Assembly: GCA_031628995.1 (NCBI GenBank)
Contig: JAVLUO010000001.1
Span: 62,001-126,000 of the forward strand
DNA: 64,000 bases
Origin: Bacillota bacterium LX-D
GTDB lineage: Bacteria; Bacillota; DUOV01; Zhaonellaceae
Reading direction: 5' to 3'
Shown piece by piece: positions 17,300-29,342 of this stretch. The notes beneath the pieces are model-generated. The model saw nothing but the letters and a program-made list of their open reading frames with translations, was not told where the DNA came from and did not search any database. The translations under genes were made by a program, and so were the position numbers. The first letter of the stretch is position 1; every line of letters starts with the position of its first letter.

Positions 17300-18301
17300 T
17301 TATTGAAGTTTACTAATAATCGCATCTGCCAGCTGATCGGTTGTAGCGTTTCCTCCTAAGTCACCAGTTAAGGAAATTTTTTCAGTTAGCACTGCTTTAA
17401 TGGCTTCCATAATATTTCTAGCTGCAGCTTGTTCTCCTAAGTGTTCCAGCATTAAGATACCAGACATTAAAATTGCTAAGGGGTTAGATTTATTTTGCCC
17501 GGCAATGTCTGGAGCAGAGCCATGGACCGGTTCAAAGACTGCATATTCTTCTCCGATGTTTGCTCCTGGCGCTAAACCTAAACCACCCACTAAACCAGCA
17601 CAAAGGTCGGAAACAATGTCACCGTAAAGGTTAGGTAAAACTAATACGTCAAATGCTTCAGGTCTTTGTACTAATTGCATACACATATTATCGACTATTT
17701 TATCTTCAAATTGGATTTGGGGATATTTTTGGGCAACTTCACGGGCTATAGCCAGAAATAGCCCGTCGGTGCATTTCATAATATTTGCTTTATGTACTGC
17801 AGTTACTTTTTTTCTGCCTTCTCTTACGGCATATTCAAAGGCGTATTTCACAATTCTTTCCGAAGCTTTACGGGTAATAATTTTAATGCTTTCAGCAGCG
17901 TCTTCCCCTACCATATGCTCAATGCCTGCATAAAGGTCTTCTGTGTTCTCCCGGACAATAACTAAATCAATATCTGTGTAGCGGCTGAGCACATTAGGCA
18001 GTGATTTTGCAGGACGAAGATTAGCATATAAGTTTAGTTCTTTTCTTAAAGCAACATTTACGCTTCTAAAGCCAGTTCCAATGGGAGTTGTTAAAGGTCC
18101 TTTCAGGGCTACCTTGTTCTTTTTAATTGAATCTAAGACATATTGGGGGAGGGGTGTGCCTTCTTTAGCAATTACTTTTTCACCAGCTTCTACGATTTCC
18201 CAATTAATTTCTACTCCTGTAGCATCAATAACTTTTTTAGCCGCAGCAGATATTTCTGGTCCAATCCCGTCACCGGGAATTAAGGTTACATTGTGTGCCA
18301 C
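17300..18301 (-). CDS. NAD-type isocitrate/homoisocitrate dehydrogenase family enzyme
   Basis: A 333-residue beta-decarboxylating dehydrogenase of the isocitrate/isopropylmalate/homoisocitrate family. It shows [13 protein letters not shown] at the N-terminus, the substrate-binding [10 protein letters not shown], the catalytic Lys in VHKANIMK and metal-binding Asp residues in [23 protein letters not shown] forms part of the cofactor site; the preceding residues suggest NAD rather than NADP. GTG 18301 is preferred over ATG 18307 because GGAG lies nine bases upstream and homologues begin at this point. It follows the homocitrate-synthase-family gene by 39 bases, so it probably acts on isocitrate or homoisocitrate made in the same pathway. 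Substrate is not settled by sequence. Confidence 0.85.
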   Translation of the reverse strand: MAHNVTLIPGDGIGPEISAAAKKVIDATGVEINWEIVEAGEKVIAKEGTPLPQYVLDSIKKNKVALKGPLTTPIGTGFRSVNVALRKELNLYANLRPAKSLPNVLSRYTDIDLVIVRENTEDLYAGIEHMVGEDAAESIKIITRKASERIVKYAFEYAVREGRKKVTAVHKANIMKCTDGLFLAIAREVAQKYPQIQFEDKIVDNMCMQLVQRPEAFDVLVLPNLYGDIVSDLCAGLVGGLGLAPGANIGEEYAVFEPVHGSAPDIAGQNKSNPLAILMSGILMLEHLGEQAAARNIMEAIKAVLTEKISLTGDLGGNATTDQLADAIISKLQ

Positions 18302-18340
18302 AATCATTCACTCCATTTCTTAGTTCGTTATTTATCTAAA

Positions 18341-19474
18341 TTAGTTATTAGCCTGCTTTGTATATTCTTCATAAATATACATTACTTCTTTATCGAACAA
18401 ACATCTTTTCAGTTCCACAGCATGAGCTCTGACTAAAGCGAGGATATCAGTTGCTGCTTTTTCTTCCAGCACGATACCGTATTCCTTAAATTTAGCTTTA
18501 ATGGCTGCCGTTCCAGAGTGCTTACCAATGACGATCTGCCTTTCTAAACCAACTTCTTCCGGTTTAAATACTTCGTAAGTCAATGGATTTTTTAAAGCAC
18601 CATCGGCATGAATGCCGGATTCATGGGCAAACATATTGGAGCCAACAATGGATTTCCAAGCCGGCAGCTGACGTCCGGAAGCACGAGATACATATTCGGC
18701 AATTTCTCGAAACATTTCTGTTTTAAAGTTTAAATCATTTTTATCTAAATATTTCAAAGCCATAACTACTTCTTCCAAGGCAGCATTTCCAGCCCTCTCC
18801 CCTAAGCCATTGACGGTAACGCCGGCATGAGTAGCTCCTGCCCTAATTCCTGCAAATGTATTGGCTGCAGCCATGCCAAAATCATCGTGCATATGCATTT
18901 CCACATCAATACCTACCTCATCGATAATTGTTTTAATTTTTTCATAAGTGGAAAATGGCTCCAAAATACCTACTGTATCGCAAAAGCGAAGGCGATTTGC
19001 TCCAGCCTCTTTAGCTTCTTTGGCAAAACGAATTAAAAAATCCATGTCAGAACGCGATGCATCTTCGGCATTAACGGAAACGTAGAGATTATGTTTCTTA
19101 GCAAATTCACAAGCCTCAACCATGCTGGCTAAAACTTTTTCTCGTGTGCTATGTAACTTATACTCTATATGAATATCTGAGGTAGAGATGGAAATGGCAA
19201 CTGCATCTACACCACAATCCAGGGAGTGCTTTAGATCGGCAACAACCGCCCTATTCCAGCCCATAATGCTAGCCTTCAATCCACAGTTGACAATTTCCTT
19301 AATAACAGTTTTTTCATCTCCTCCCATAACCGGGATTCCCGCCTCAATCTGATGAACTCCTATTTTGTCCAACATTTTAGCGATCCGCAGTTTTTCTGGG
19401 TTAGCAAAAACCACGCCTGCAGTTTGTTCACCGTCACGTAAGGTTGTATCAACTATAGTTATATGTTTAGTCAT
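18341..19474 (-). CDS. Homocitrate synthase / Re-citrate synthase family enzyme
   Basis: A 377-residue member of the DRE-TIM metallolyase family: TTLRDGEQTAGV near the N-terminus, MHMHDDFGMA with metal-binding His residues and NGLGERAGNAALEEV. The length resembles NifV-type homocitrate synthases. It condenses acetyl-CoA with a 2-oxo acid: 2-oxoglutarate for homocitrate, or oxaloacetate if it is a Re-citrate synthase as known in some anaerobic Clostridia. The adjacent NAD-dependent isocitrate-type dehydrogenase fits a route to glutamate as well as a lysine-type route. No nif genes are in view. ATG 19474 has AAGGAG nine bases upstream; an in-frame ATG 11 codons earlier lacks a site. Confidence 0.85.
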   Translation of the reverse strand: MTKHITIVDTTLRDGEQTAGVVFANPEKLRIAKMLDKIGVHQIEAGIPVMGGDEKTVIKEIVNCGLKASIMGWNRAVVADLKHSLDCGVDAVAISISTSDIHIEYKLHSTREKVLASMVEACEFAKKHNLYVSVNAEDASRSDMDFLIRFAKEAKEAGANRLRFCDTVGILEPFSTYEKIKTIIDEVGIDVEMHMHDDFGMAAANTFAGIRAGATHAGVTVNGLGERAGNAALEEVVMALKYLDKNDLNFKTEMFREIAEYVSRASGRQLPAWKSIVGSNMFAHESGIHADGALKNPLTYEVFKPEEVGLERQIVIGKHSGTAAIKAKFKEYGIVLEEKAATDILALVRAHAVELKRCLFDKEVMYIYEEYTKQANN

Positions 19475-19606
19475 CTCCACACACTCCTTAAAAAACATAC
19501 CATCCATCTAATCAAATAAATTAATCTAATTCATTCTTTTTATTATACCAACTAGCTTTTTTACCGTCTAGAGTTTATTTCTTGGTACTCTGTATACATT
19601 AACTAA

Positions 19607-19651
19607 AAAGGCAATCAGTTTGCTTTTTGATAAGCAGAACCAATTGCCTTT
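19607..19651 (-). terminator. Terminator downstream of glyA
   Basis: Arms AAAGGCAAT (19607-19615) and ATTGCCTTT (19643-19651) are extended by imperfect inner pairing. On the minus strand the stem is followed by TTTTTAGTT, a proper U-tract, eleven bases beyond the glyA stop. Confidence 0.75.
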
Positions 19652-19661
19652 CCATATTTTA

Positions 19662-20903
19662 TTAAATCAAATCCGTATATAAAGGCGCTTTGGCACAAAG
19701 TCCTTCCACCATTAGTTTCAAACTTTCTTTGTTTTGTCCAAAGTCAGCAGATAGGGTCTGGTCAATAATTTTGGCCACAGCCACCATATCGTCTTCTTTA
19801 AAACCTCTTGTTGTTGCAGCCGGAGTACCAATTCGAAGCCCACTGGTAACTTCCTTACTTTGGGGGTCATATGGAATGGCATTTTTGTTAGCCGTAATTC
19901 CTATTTCATCTAAACGCTCCTCTGCTTCTTTACCTGTTAAATTACGGCTGCGTACATCAATTAAAATTAAATGATTATCTGTCCCTCCGGAAACCAGGTC
20001 TAAACCTTTAGCCGAAAGAGTTTCCGCCAGGGCAGCAGCATTTTTAATAATTTGCTCCTGGTATGCTTTAAATTCAGGTTCTAAAGCTTCTTTAAAAGCC
20101 ACTGCTTTTGCAGCAATAACATGCATTAAAGGTCCCCCTTGCAAGCCAGGGAAAAGAGCTTTATCAATTGCTTTAGCATATTTTTCTTTACAGAGAATTA
20201 AGCCTCCTCTGGGCCCACGCAAGGTTTTATGGGTGGTGGAGGTGACAAAATCAGCATAAGGAACTGGGCTTGGATGAAGTTCTGCAGCAACTAAACCAGC
20301 AATATGGGCCATATCTACCATTAATAAAGCTCCTACTTCATCAGCAATTTCCTTTAGCTTGGAAAAGTCGATAATTCTCGGATAAGAGCTAGCTCCGGCT
20401 ACAATCAGTTTAGGCCTATGTTCCTTAGCCAGCTCAGCCACCTGGTCGTAATCAATGCGCTGAGTTTTTCGATCTACACCATAGGGTATAAAGTTGTAAA
20501 TTGAGCCAGAAAGGTTAGCCGGGCTGCCGTGAGTTAAATGGCCGCCATGAGCTAAATTCATGCCTAAAACAGTATCTCCTGGCTGTAAACATGCCAGATA
20601 AACGACAGTATTAGCACTGGCACCAGAATGGGGCTGAACGTTGGCATGCTCTGCTCCAAATAATTTTTTGACCCTCTCTCTAGCCAAGTTTTCTACAATA
20701 TCTACATATTCGCAACCTCCGTAATAGCGATGGCCAGGATATCCTTCCGCATATTTATTCGTTAGCACAGAGCCTTGGGCTTCCATGACAGCTCTACTGA
20801 CAAAATTTTCTGAAGCAATTAATTCAATCTTATTTTTTTGCCGATTTAATTCCAATTTTATTGCCTCGGCAACCTCCTGGTCCATTTCAGCCAGTAAGTT
20901 CAT
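19662..20903 (-). CDS. glyA: Serine hydroxymethyltransferase
   Basis: A 413-residue PLP enzyme that interconverts serine and glycine while loading tetrahydrofolate with a one-carbon unit, feeding purine, thymidylate and methionine synthesis. Family features include [20 protein letters not shown], the substrate and PLP segments HSGASAN and [10 protein letters not shown], and the Schiff-base lysine in [13 protein letters not shown] chose ATG 20903, preceded by a GGTGGGGAT site; a GTG four codons earlier is also in frame. It appears to be a single-gene transcript with a terminator. Confidence 0.97.
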   Translation of the reverse strand: MNLLAEMDQEVAEAIKLELNRQKNKIELIASENFVSRAVMEAQGSVLTNKYAEGYPGHRYYGGCEYVDIVENLARERVKKLFGAEHANVQPHSGASANTVVYLACLQPGDTVLGMNLAHGGHLTHGSPANLSGSIYNFIPYGVDRKTQRIDYDQVAELAKEHRPKLIVAGASSYPRIIDFSKLKEIADEVGALLMVDMAHIAGLVAAELHPSPVPYADFVTSTTHKTLRGPRGGLILCKEKYAKAIDKALFPGLQGGPLMHVIAAKAVAFKEALEPEFKAYQEQIIKNAAALAETLSAKGLDLVSGGTDNHLILIDVRSRNLTGKEAEERLDEIGITANKNAIPYDPQSKEVTSGLRIGTPAATTRGFKEDDMVAVAKIIDQTLSADFGQNKESLKLMVEGLCAKAPLYTDLI

Positions 20904-21065
20904 ACCTATCCCCACCTTTTTATAACCTTGTTCTCTTCTGTACAGGTTAAAAACATGAACATTATATTAATATTAAATAATATCATTCGTAAAATTACAA
21001 ACTTTTTTTTACCTTTTGACAATTAATCTTCTATATTCAATGCAAAATTACAAATACGATAAATA

Positions 21066-21095
21066 AAGCACTAGCTAATATTCGTGCTAGTGCTT
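21066..21095 (-). terminator. Terminator of the gatCAB operon
   Basis: A perfect 10-bp stem, AAGCACTAGC and its complement (21066-21075, 21086-21095), begins just past the gatB stop and is followed on the minus strand by TTTATTTAT. Confidence 0.8.
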
Positions 21096-21100
21096 ATGTC

Positions 21101-22552
21101 TTAGATGTTTTGTAGTTTTTCATTCAGTAGTTTATTAACTAAAGCAGGGTTGGCTTTTCCTTTTGTTTCTTTCATTACTTGCCCTACCAGAAAACCTATA
21201 GCCTGCTTTTTGCCATTTTTAAAATCTTCAACGGATTGGGGATTGTTAGCTATAACTTTTTCAACTATCGCCCCAATGGCACCCTCATCGCTAATCTGCA
21301 CTAAGCCTTTTTCCTTAACTATATTTTCTGCAGATTGTCCTGTATTAAACATTTCTTCGAAAACTTGTTTAGCAATTTTCCCGCTGATGGTTCCTTTATC
21401 TTGCAAAATTAAGAGTTCCGCTAAAGCTTGAGGAGTAATGGGAGATTCTTTTATGGTTTGCCCTTTGGCGTTAAGAAGCCTTAATAATTCACCCATTAGC
21501 CAATTAGCAACTATTTTAGCATCTTGATAATGTTCCATGGTTCGGTCAAAGAATTCAGCTAAGTCTTTAGAACTTGTTATAACAGAAGCATCATAAGAGG
21601 ATAAGCCTATTTCTTCTACTAGGCGTTTTTTTCGAGCATCCGGCAGTTCCGGCATCGTTTCTTTGATGCTGTCAACCCATTCCTTGTCTATTACTAAAGG
21701 TACCAGGTCCGGTTCTGGGAAGTAACGATAATCGTTTGCTTCTTCTTTACTACGCATGGAAACCGTAACTCCCTTGGTATCATCCCACGAACGGGTTTCT
21801 TGAATAACTTTACCCCCATCTTCATTTAGGTCAATTTGCCGCTCAATTTCGTACTCTACAGCTCTTTGTAAAGCTCTAAAGGAATTCATATTTTTGATTT
21901 CTACTTTGGTGCCAAATTTTTCAGTGCCTTTGGGGCGAACGGAAATATTGGCATCGCACCTTAAAGAACCTTCTTCCATTTTACAATCGGATACTTCTGT
22001 GTATTCAATAATTGCTTTTAGTTTTTCTAAATAAGCTCTAGCTTCTTCTGCTGAGCGCATATCGGGTTCGGAGACAATTTCGATTAAAGGAACACCAGTC
22101 CTATTGTAGTCTACTAAGGAACTAGTGGAAGAAACAATTGTTTCTCCTGAATGCATTAGTTTTCCTGCATCTTCTTCCATGTGGATTCTAGTAATGCCGA
22201 TTCTTTTCTCTACTCCATCTACTTCAATATCTAAAAAACCATGTTCTGCAATTGGTAAATCATATTGGGATGTTTGAAAGTTTTTCGGTAAATCTGGATA
22301 ATAGTAATTTTTGCGATCAAATTTACTAAAAGAAGCAATCTGACAATTTAAGGCTAGTCCCGCTTTAATAGCATAGTCTACAACTTTCTTATTTAAAACA
22401 GGTAAAACTCCCGGTAATCCTAAGCAGACAGGACAAACATGAGTATTGGGTTCTCCTCCGAATTCTGTAGTACAGCCGCAAAAGATTTTAGATTTTGTTT
22501 TTAATTCGACGTGAACTTCCAAACCAATAACTGCTTCATATTCTGCTGCCAT
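21101..22552 (-). CDS. gatB: Asp/Glu-tRNA amidotransferase subunit B
   Basis: A 483-residue GatB, the kinase/tRNA-binding subunit of GatCAB, which phosphorylates and then amidates mischarged Glu-tRNA(Gln) or Asp-tRNA(Asn). Visible family segments are the N-terminal [18 protein letters not shown], the zinc-site cysteines CGC...[15 protein letters not shown] and the C-terminal helical YqeY-like domain ending VNKLLNEKL. It begins at the base after the gatA stop. Gene order is C-A-B, as in Bacillus. A GlnRS gene is also present at 50329, so the complex may serve mainly Asn-tRNA here. Confidence 0.97.
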   Translation of the reverse strand: MAAEYEAVIGLEVHVELKTKSKIFCGCTTEFGGEPNTHVCPVCLGLPGVLPVLNKKVVDYAIKAGLALNCQIASFSKFDRKNYYYPDLPKNFQTSQYDLPIAEHGFLDIEVDGVEKRIGITRIHMEEDAGKLMHSGETIVSSTSSLVDYNRTGVPLIEIVSEPDMRSAEEARAYLEKLKAIIEYTEVSDCKMEEGSLRCDANISVRPKGTEKFGTKVEIKNMNSFRALQRAVEYEIERQIDLNEDGGKVIQETRSWDDTKGVTVSMRSKEEANDYRYFPEPDLVPLVIDKEWVDSIKETMPELPDARKKRLVEEIGLSSYDASVITSSKDLAEFFDRTMEHYQDAKIVANWLMGELLRLLNAKGQTIKESPITPQALAELLILQDKGTISGKIAKQVFEEMFNTGQSAENIVKEKGLVQISDEGAIGAIVEKVIANNPQSVEDFKNGKKQAIGFLVGQVMKETKGKANPALVNKLLNEKLQNI

Positions 22553-24019
22553 TTATTTCACCCCCAACTGTGGCCTTTGTTCATGATAATTTGTTGCTTT
22601 TTCAAAAGCATAAGCTGCTCTAAACAATGTACTCTCACCAAAAGGTTTGGCAATAATTTGCAGTCCCACAGGTAGTCCATTACTAAAACCGCAAGGAATG
22701 GATATGGCTGGTACACCTGCTAGATTAATGGTTACAGTACAAATATCCGAAAGATACATAGATACAGGATCCGCCGATTTTTCACCAAATTTAAAAGCAG
22801 GTGAAGTAGTTGTAGGTGTAAGTAAAATATCATATTTGGCAAATGCCTGATCAAAATCTTGTTTGATTAAAGTCCTAACTTTTAAAGCTTTTAAGTAGTA
22901 AGCATCATAGTAGCCAGAACTTAAAGCATAGGTTCCGATCATAATTCTTCTTTTAACTTCTTGTCCAAATCCTTCGTCCCTAGTTTTCATAAACATGCTA
23001 ACAATATCCTGGGCATCTGTATCCCGGTAGCCGTAACGAACTCCGTCATAGCGGGCCAGATTGGAACTACATTCTGCCGGAGCAATAACGTAGTAAGCTG
23101 GCAGTGCGTATTCTGTATGGGGTAAGGACGTTTCTTCAATTATGGCACCTAGGTCCTCAAACTGGCGAATGGATTGCTGCACTATTTTTTCCACTTCCGG
23201 GTCTAGTCCTGCCGCAAAATATTCTTTAGGCACTCCTACTTTTAGGCCTTTTACGTCGGGCACTAAAGCTTCCTGATAATTAGGTACAGGTAAATTGGCT
23301 GAAGTTGAATCTAAGGGGTCGTGGCCAGCAATCTGCTGCAGAACTAGTGCACAATCTGTTACGTCTTTCGTTAAAGGGCCGATTTGGTCTAAAGAAGAAG
23401 CAAATGCTAATAGTCCAAAGCGGGAAACTAAACCATAGGTTGGTTTTAAGCCTACAACACCGCAATATGCTGCAGGCTGACGAATGGAGCCTCCTGTATC
23501 AGAACCTAATGTATAGGCCGCTTCGCTTGCTGCCACAGCTGCTGCCGCTCCACCACTGGAACCGCCAGGAACCCTTTCCAAATCCCAGGGATTCTTAGTT
23601 TGGAAGAAACGGGAATTTTCTGTAGAAGACCCCATGGCAAATTCGTCCATGTTGAGTTTGCCCAGCATAACCATTCCCGTAGCTTGTAGTTTCTTGACAA
23701 CTGTAGCATCATAAGGAGGTATGTAATTTTCCAGTATTTTTGAAGAACAAGTTGTGCGAATATCCTTGGTGCTCATATTATCTTTTAAAGCCATTGGAAT
23801 ACCTGCTAAGGGAGCTGTTTCTTCACCTTTAGCCAATTTTTGGTCAAAATCTTGGGCTGCTTTCAAAGCCTGTTCTCTTGTTGTAGTTACATAGGCTTGT
23901 ACATATCCTTCAACTTGTGCAATATGTTCACAGAATGCCTCTGTTAATTCTTGAGAACTAATTTCTTTTTTAATTAGCAGATCTCTTAATTCATGAGCTG
24001 TCTGTTCATAAAGCTCCAC
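22553..24019 (-). CDS. gatA: Asp/Glu-tRNA amidotransferase subunit A
   Basis: A 488-residue amidase-signature protein that releases ammonia from glutamine for GatB. The Ser-cisSer-Lys triad is visible at Lys79 (GIPMALKD), Ser154 ([12 protein letters not shown]) and Ser178 ([11 protein letters not shown]). Length is standard. It begins 17 bases downstream of gatC and abuts gatB. Confidence 0.98.
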   Translation of the reverse strand: MELYEQTAHELRDLLIKKEISSQELTEAFCEHIAQVEGYVQAYVTTTREQALKAAQDFDQKLAKGEETAPLAGIPMALKDNMSTKDIRTTCSSKILENYIPPYDATVVKKLQATGMVMLGKLNMDEFAMGSSTENSRFFQTKNPWDLERVPGGSSGGAAAAVAASEAAYTLGSDTGGSIRQPAAYCGVVGLKPTYGLVSRFGLLAFASSLDQIGPLTKDVTDCALVLQQIAGHDPLDSTSANLPVPNYQEALVPDVKGLKVGVPKEYFAAGLDPEVEKIVQQSIRQFEDLGAIIEETSLPHTEYALPAYYVIAPAECSSNLARYDGVRYGYRDTDAQDIVSMFMKTRDEGFGQEVKRRIMIGTYALSSGYYDAYYLKALKVRTLIKQDFDQAFAKYDILLTPTTTSPAFKFGEKSADPVSMYLSDICTVTINLAGVPAISIPCGFSNGLPVGLQIIAKPFGESTLFRAAYAFEKATNYHEQRPQLGVK

Positions 24020-24036
24020 AATTTTCCCCTCCCTCT

Positions 24037-24321
24037 TTATACAATCCGTGGAACACGGAACTGTCCTTCTTTTTTAGCAGGTGCATTTTGTAAAACCAGT
24101 TCCCGATCCAAACCAGGTCTAACTTCATCTTCACGTAAAACGTTAGTTATATTCAATACATGAGCTGTAGGCGTAACATTAGACGTATCCAACTCATTTA
24201 GCTTATCCATAAAACCAAGGATGGCATTTAGTTCTTTGGTATAGCTTTCTTTTTCTTGTTCTGTCAGTTCCAAACGAGCCAACATAGCTACATGCTCTAC
24301 TTCTTGTTTACTAATACTCAC
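24037..24321 (-). CDS. gatC: Asp/Glu-tRNA amidotransferase subunit C
   Basis: A 94-residue GatC, the small clamp subunit that stabilises the GatA-GatB complex. The start [17 protein letters not shown], the central [12 protein letters not shown] and the C-terminal FRVPRIV are typical. It is the first gene of the gatCAB operon, with a well-formed sigma-A promoter about 70 bases upstream. Confidence 0.96.
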   Translation of the reverse strand: MSISKQEVEHVAMLARLELTEQEKESYTKELNAILGFMDKLNELDTSNVTPTAHVLNITNVLREDEVRPGLDRELVLQNAPAKKEGQFRVPRIV

Positions 24322-24384
24322 TCTATCACCTTCCTAACAAAACTATGGCTAAAATGCAATTTTTTGACAAACCCTTATCCTTTA

Positions 24385-24413
24385 ATTATAGCAAATGTGC
24401 TAATCCCTTGCAA
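24385..24413 (-). promoter_or_regulatory. Sigma-A-type promoter of gatCAB
   Basis: On the minus strand TTGCAA (24413-24408), 17 bases and a perfect TATAAT (24390-24385) lie about 65 bases before the gatC start. The same -35 hexamer and spacing occur before trxA. Confidence 0.65.
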
Positions 24414-24480
24414 CTTAACGCTTCAGTACAGTTTTCCAATTCCAAATCACTTAGAATTATATATTTGTTAATAATTATTC

Positions 24481-24508
24481 ACACCTTATTCCTAATTCCC
24501 ATATGCTA
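24481..24508 (+). promoter_or_regulatory. Sigma-K-like promoter before the micro-gene trio
   Basis: AC at 24481-24482, 17 bases and CATATGCTA (24500-24508) match the mother-cell sigma-K pattern AC-(16/17)-CATAnnnTA known from Bacillus. It stands about 50 bases before the first micro-gene. The match is short and could be chance. Confidence 0.45.
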
Positions 24509-24558
24509 TATCAGAAAGTAACAATTCCACCAAAATCCTAAAAGGAGGTTTCCCCTTA

Positions 24559-24636
24559 ATGAGTAACATGTTTGGCAATGGCAATGAATGGTTAGTATTT
24601 ATTATTTTGTTACTCTTGGTTTGCTGCAACGATTAA
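24559..24636 (+). CDS. Micro-protein 1 of a tandem hydrophobic trio (YjcZ-like character)
   Basis: A 25-residue peptide: a short Gly/Asn-rich head, then NEWLVFIILLLLVCCND. AAGGAGG stands upstream of the ATG. The same head-plus-membrane-segment design recurs in two further tiny genes downstream, with nearly identical 17-residue C-termini. The size and a Gly-rich head before a single hydrophobic helix recall small sporulation proteins of the YjcZ kind, but the sequence match is not strong. The two adjacent cysteines at the membrane edge are conserved in all three. I expect a single-pass membrane peptide; its function is unknown. Confidence 0.75.
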   Translation: MSNMFGNGNEWLVFIILLLLVCCND

Positions 24637-24679
24637 TTACGCACATCCCTACTTTTTGTTAAGAAAGGAGGTTTGAGCT

Positions 24680-24757
24680 ATGGGCTGCATAGGCAAAGGA
24701 AATAATGAATGGTTAGTATTTATTATTCTACTGCTCTTAATATGCTGCAACGATTAA
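24680..24757 (+). CDS. Micro-protein 2 of the tandem hydrophobic trio
   Basis: A 25-residue peptide with the head MGCIGKGN followed by the shared NEWLVFIILLLLICCND tail. AAAGGAGG is placed before the ATG. The tail coding DNA is almost identical to that of the third copy, showing recent duplication, while the heads differ. It carries an extra cysteine in the head. Single-pass membrane topology is predicted. Confidence 0.75.
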   Translation: MGCIGKGNNEWLVFIILLLLICCND

Positions 24758-24775
24758 TGAAGGAGGTTTTAGGTA

Positions 24776-24868
24776 ATGGGCAATGGCTTTAATGGTTTTG
24801 GCTGTAATGGCAACAATGAATGGTTAGTATTTATTATTCTACTGCTCTTAATATGCTGCAACGATTAA
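24776..24868 (+). CDS. Micro-protein 3 of the tandem hydrophobic trio
   Basis: A 30-residue peptide with the longest Gly/Asn/Phe-rich head (MGNGFNGFGCNGN) and the same NEWLVFIILLLLICCND tail. AAGGAGG precedes the ATG, which lies 18 bases after the previous stop. A strong terminator follows 33 bases later, so the trio forms a small operon of its own. Confidence 0.75.
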   Translation: MGNGFNGFGCNGNNEWLVFIILLLLICCND

Positions 24869-24900
24869 TAATACTATACACTGCCAAAATCGAGTAAGGT

Positions 24901-24932
24901 AAAGCCGAAGTAATTTGCTTCGGCTTTATCCT
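24901..24932 (+). terminator. Terminator of the micro-gene operon
   Basis: A perfect 10-bp stem, AAAGCCGAAG and its complement (24901-24910, 24918-24927), with a 7-base loop and a pyrimidine-rich tail. Confidence 0.8.
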
Positions 24933-24997
24933 TCTTGCATAAATCTTCATGTCTGCAGTCAGATTCTTTGATTTATCTTCGCCCCTTCGCATTATTT

Positions 24998-27022
<2,025 letters not shown>

Positions 27023-29206
27023 CTATAATTTTGTAATTGGGGCATATTTGGCCATAACTGTTTTAATACCTAAATCTGGAAAAGCTATATTTAATTGAAT
27101 GTTTTCACCTTTCCCTTCAACTTTAACTACGACTCCCTCTCCCCATTTCTGATGAGCAACATGATCTCCTAAATTAAAACTTTCCATGGATTTGGAGGCA
27201 GCTCCTGTGCCCACGTTTTTTGAAATAGAAGCAGTTTTGCTGCTAGTTCCTGCAAAATGGCTAGAGTTGCTTTTATTGGCCTGATAATCCTCTTTCAAAT
27301 GTTCAGGTATTTCATCTAAAAACCTAGAAGGAGCATTATAAACCGTATTGCCGTATAAGGTTCTCTGCCAAGCTCTAGTTAAATAGAGATTTTGCTGCGC
27401 TCTGGTCATTCCTACATAACAGAGGCGCCTTTCCTCTTCTAATTCCCCTTCATCAAGAAGAGCTCTGGTATGGGGGAATACTCCTTCTTCCATCCCCGCT
27501 AAAAAAACTACCGGGTATTCCAGGCCTTTAGCTGTATGCAAGGTCATTAATACAACCTTTTCCTCGTTTTCCGTATATGCGTCTAGATCTGTAACTAAAG
27601 CAGTTTGGGCTAAAAAGGTCACTAAGGTTTTATCTTCCGACTGCCGATCAAATTCAGCTGTTACAGATAAAAATTCCTGTAAGTTTTCAATTCTAGTCTG
27701 AGCCTCAACGGTTTTTTCCACTTCTAGTTCCGCTAAATATCCTGTATCGTTCAAGACAATTTGGACTAATTCTGTTAATGGTATTCTATCCATTTTAGCC
27801 CGAAATTTTTCCAATAAATCGCTAAATTGCTTTAAGCTATTTATAAACCTAGAGCTTAAGCCAGGTATCTCCTGCACAATTTTGAGTGCGTTATAAATGC
27901 TTAGCCCTTGACCTGCAGCAAATTCCTGTACTTTATTTAAGGTTGCATCTCCAATTCCCCTTTTGGGAACATTAATTATTCTTTCTAAACTAATGTCATC
28001 AGCAGGGTTAGCAAGGACCCTTAAATATGCCAATATATCCTTAATTTCTTTACGCTCGTAGAATTTTAAGCCCCCAAAAATTTCGTAAGGTATGGCATTC
28101 CGCACCAAAACTTCTTCAATAATACGAGATTGAGCATTAGTCCGATACAAAATAGCAAAATCAGAATAAGGTATACCGTCTACCTGATGTTGCTTACATA
28201 TTTCATCGACAATAAACTGAGCCTCATAGCGTTCATTTTGACCCATAAAACAAGTAATAGGACGACCTTTTTCGTTATCGGTCCATAATTCTTTTTGCTT
28301 TCTGCCAGTGTTATTAAGGATAACATTATTAGCTGCTTGAAGAATTGTTTTTGTAGACCGATAATTTTGCTCAAGTTTAATAATCTTAGCTTCAGGATAG
28401 TCTTCTTCAAAATCCAGAATATTTTGAATGTCAGCACCTCTCCAACCGTAAATAGACTGATCAGGATCCCCTACGGCACAAAGGTTTCGGTATCCTTTAG
28501 CTAGCATTTTCACAATTAAGTATTGGGCATGGTTAGTATCTTGATATTCGTCGATTAAAATATATTTAAATTTCTCTTGGTAATAGTGTAAAACAGGCGT
28601 ATTTTCTTTAAATAACTTAACTGTAAGCATTAAGAGGTCATCAAAGTCCAGTGCATTGTTGGCTTTTAGTTTCTCTTGGTAAAGTCGGTAAACTTCGCTT
28701 ACTTTGTTTGCAAAGAAGTTTGCAGACAAGCGGTCATACTGTTCTGGGCTTAATAATTGATTTTTCCCATTGCTGATGGCAGCTGCCACAGCACGAGGAG
28801 TAAACTTTTTTTCATCTAAATTTAGTTCTCGCAGACAATTTTTAATTAAAGTCTGCTGATCACCTGTGTCGTAAATTACAAAGTTACTTTGGTAGCCTAA
28901 ATTTCCAATTTCCTTCCGTAAAATCCGGACACAACAAGCATGGAAAGTGCTAACCCATAAACGATCCACCGCCCTTGAACCCACTAAAGAAGTTAATCTT
29001 TCTTTCATCTCTTTAGCAGCTTTATTAGTAAAAGTAATAGCTAAAATTTGGCTCGGATCTACCCCTTGGTCAATTAAATAGGCAACACGATGAGTTAAAA
29101 CTCGGGTTTTGCCACTTCCGGCTCCAGCTAAAATTAATAAAGGGCCTTCCCGATGCAAAACAGCCTCTTTTTGCGCCGGATTTAATTTATCTAATAAATC
29201 TTGCAT
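27023..29206 (-). CDS. pcrA: ATP-dependent DNA helicase PcrA (UvrD family)
   Basis: A 727-residue superfamily 1A 3'-5' helicase for repair and rolling-circle replication. Q-motif LNPAQKEAV, Walker A LILAGAGSGKTRVL, motif II DEYQDTNHAQ, motif III VGDPDQSIYGWRGA, motif IV LEQNYRS and motif V TLHTAKGLEYPVVF are all present. The C-terminus has the Tudor-like segment GDHVAHQKWGEGVVV. ATG 29206 is preceded by AAGGAGG. An open frame extends 55 codons further upstream, but that part overlaps the terminator of the hydrogenase operon and is not coding. Confidence 0.97.
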   Translation of the reverse strand: MQDLLDKLNPAQKEAVLHREGPLLILAGAGSGKTRVLTHRVAYLIDQGVDPSQILAITFTNKAAKEMKERLTSLVGSRAVDRLWVSTFHACCVRILRKEIGNLGYQSNFVIYDTGDQQTLIKNCLRELNLDEKKFTPRAVAAAISNGKNQLLSPEQYDRLSANFFANKVSEVYRLYQEKLKANNALDFDDLLMLTVKLFKENTPVLHYYQEKFKYILIDEYQDTNHAQYLIVKMLAKGYRNLCAVGDPDQSIYGWRGADIQNILDFEEDYPEAKIIKLEQNYRSTKTILQAANNVILNNTGRKQKELWTDNEKGRPITCFMGQNERYEAQFIVDEICKQHQVDGIPYSDFAILYRTNAQSRIIEEVLVRNAIPYEIFGGLKFYERKEIKDILAYLRVLANPADDISLERIINVPKRGIGDATLNKVQEFAAGQGLSIYNALKIVQEIPGLSSRFINSLKQFSDLLEKFRAKMDRIPLTELVQIVLNDTGYLAELEVEKTVEAQTRIENLQEFLSVTAEFDRQSEDKTLVTFLAQTALVTDLDAYTENEEKVVLMTLHTAKGLEYPVVFLAGMEEGVFPHTRALLDEGELEEERRLCYVGMTRAQQNLYLTRAWQRTLYGNTVYNAPSRFLDEIPEHLKEDYQANKSNSSHFAGTSSKTASISKNVGTGAASKSMESFNLGDHVAHQKWGEGVVVKVEGKGENIQLNIAFPDLGIKTVMAKYAPITKL

Positions 29207-29258
29207 TATTTCCTCCTTAAGTGTAAAACATAATGCTTTCTTATCTAATAAAAGTAAA

Positions 29259-29303
29259 AATGCTAAAACGTTATTATAAAAGTAATAATAACATTTTAGC
29301 ATT
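29259..29303 (-). terminator. Terminator of the ech-hyp operon
   Basis: Arms 29259-29277 and 29285-29303 pair over 19 bp. The one irregular position is a G-U pair only in minus-strand RNA, and that strand continues into TTTACTTTTATT. It stands 40 bases past the hypE stop. Confidence 0.8.
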
Positions 29304-29342
29304 GCTTTTGCCATAAGAAGTAATAACCCTAGGGTTGTGCTC

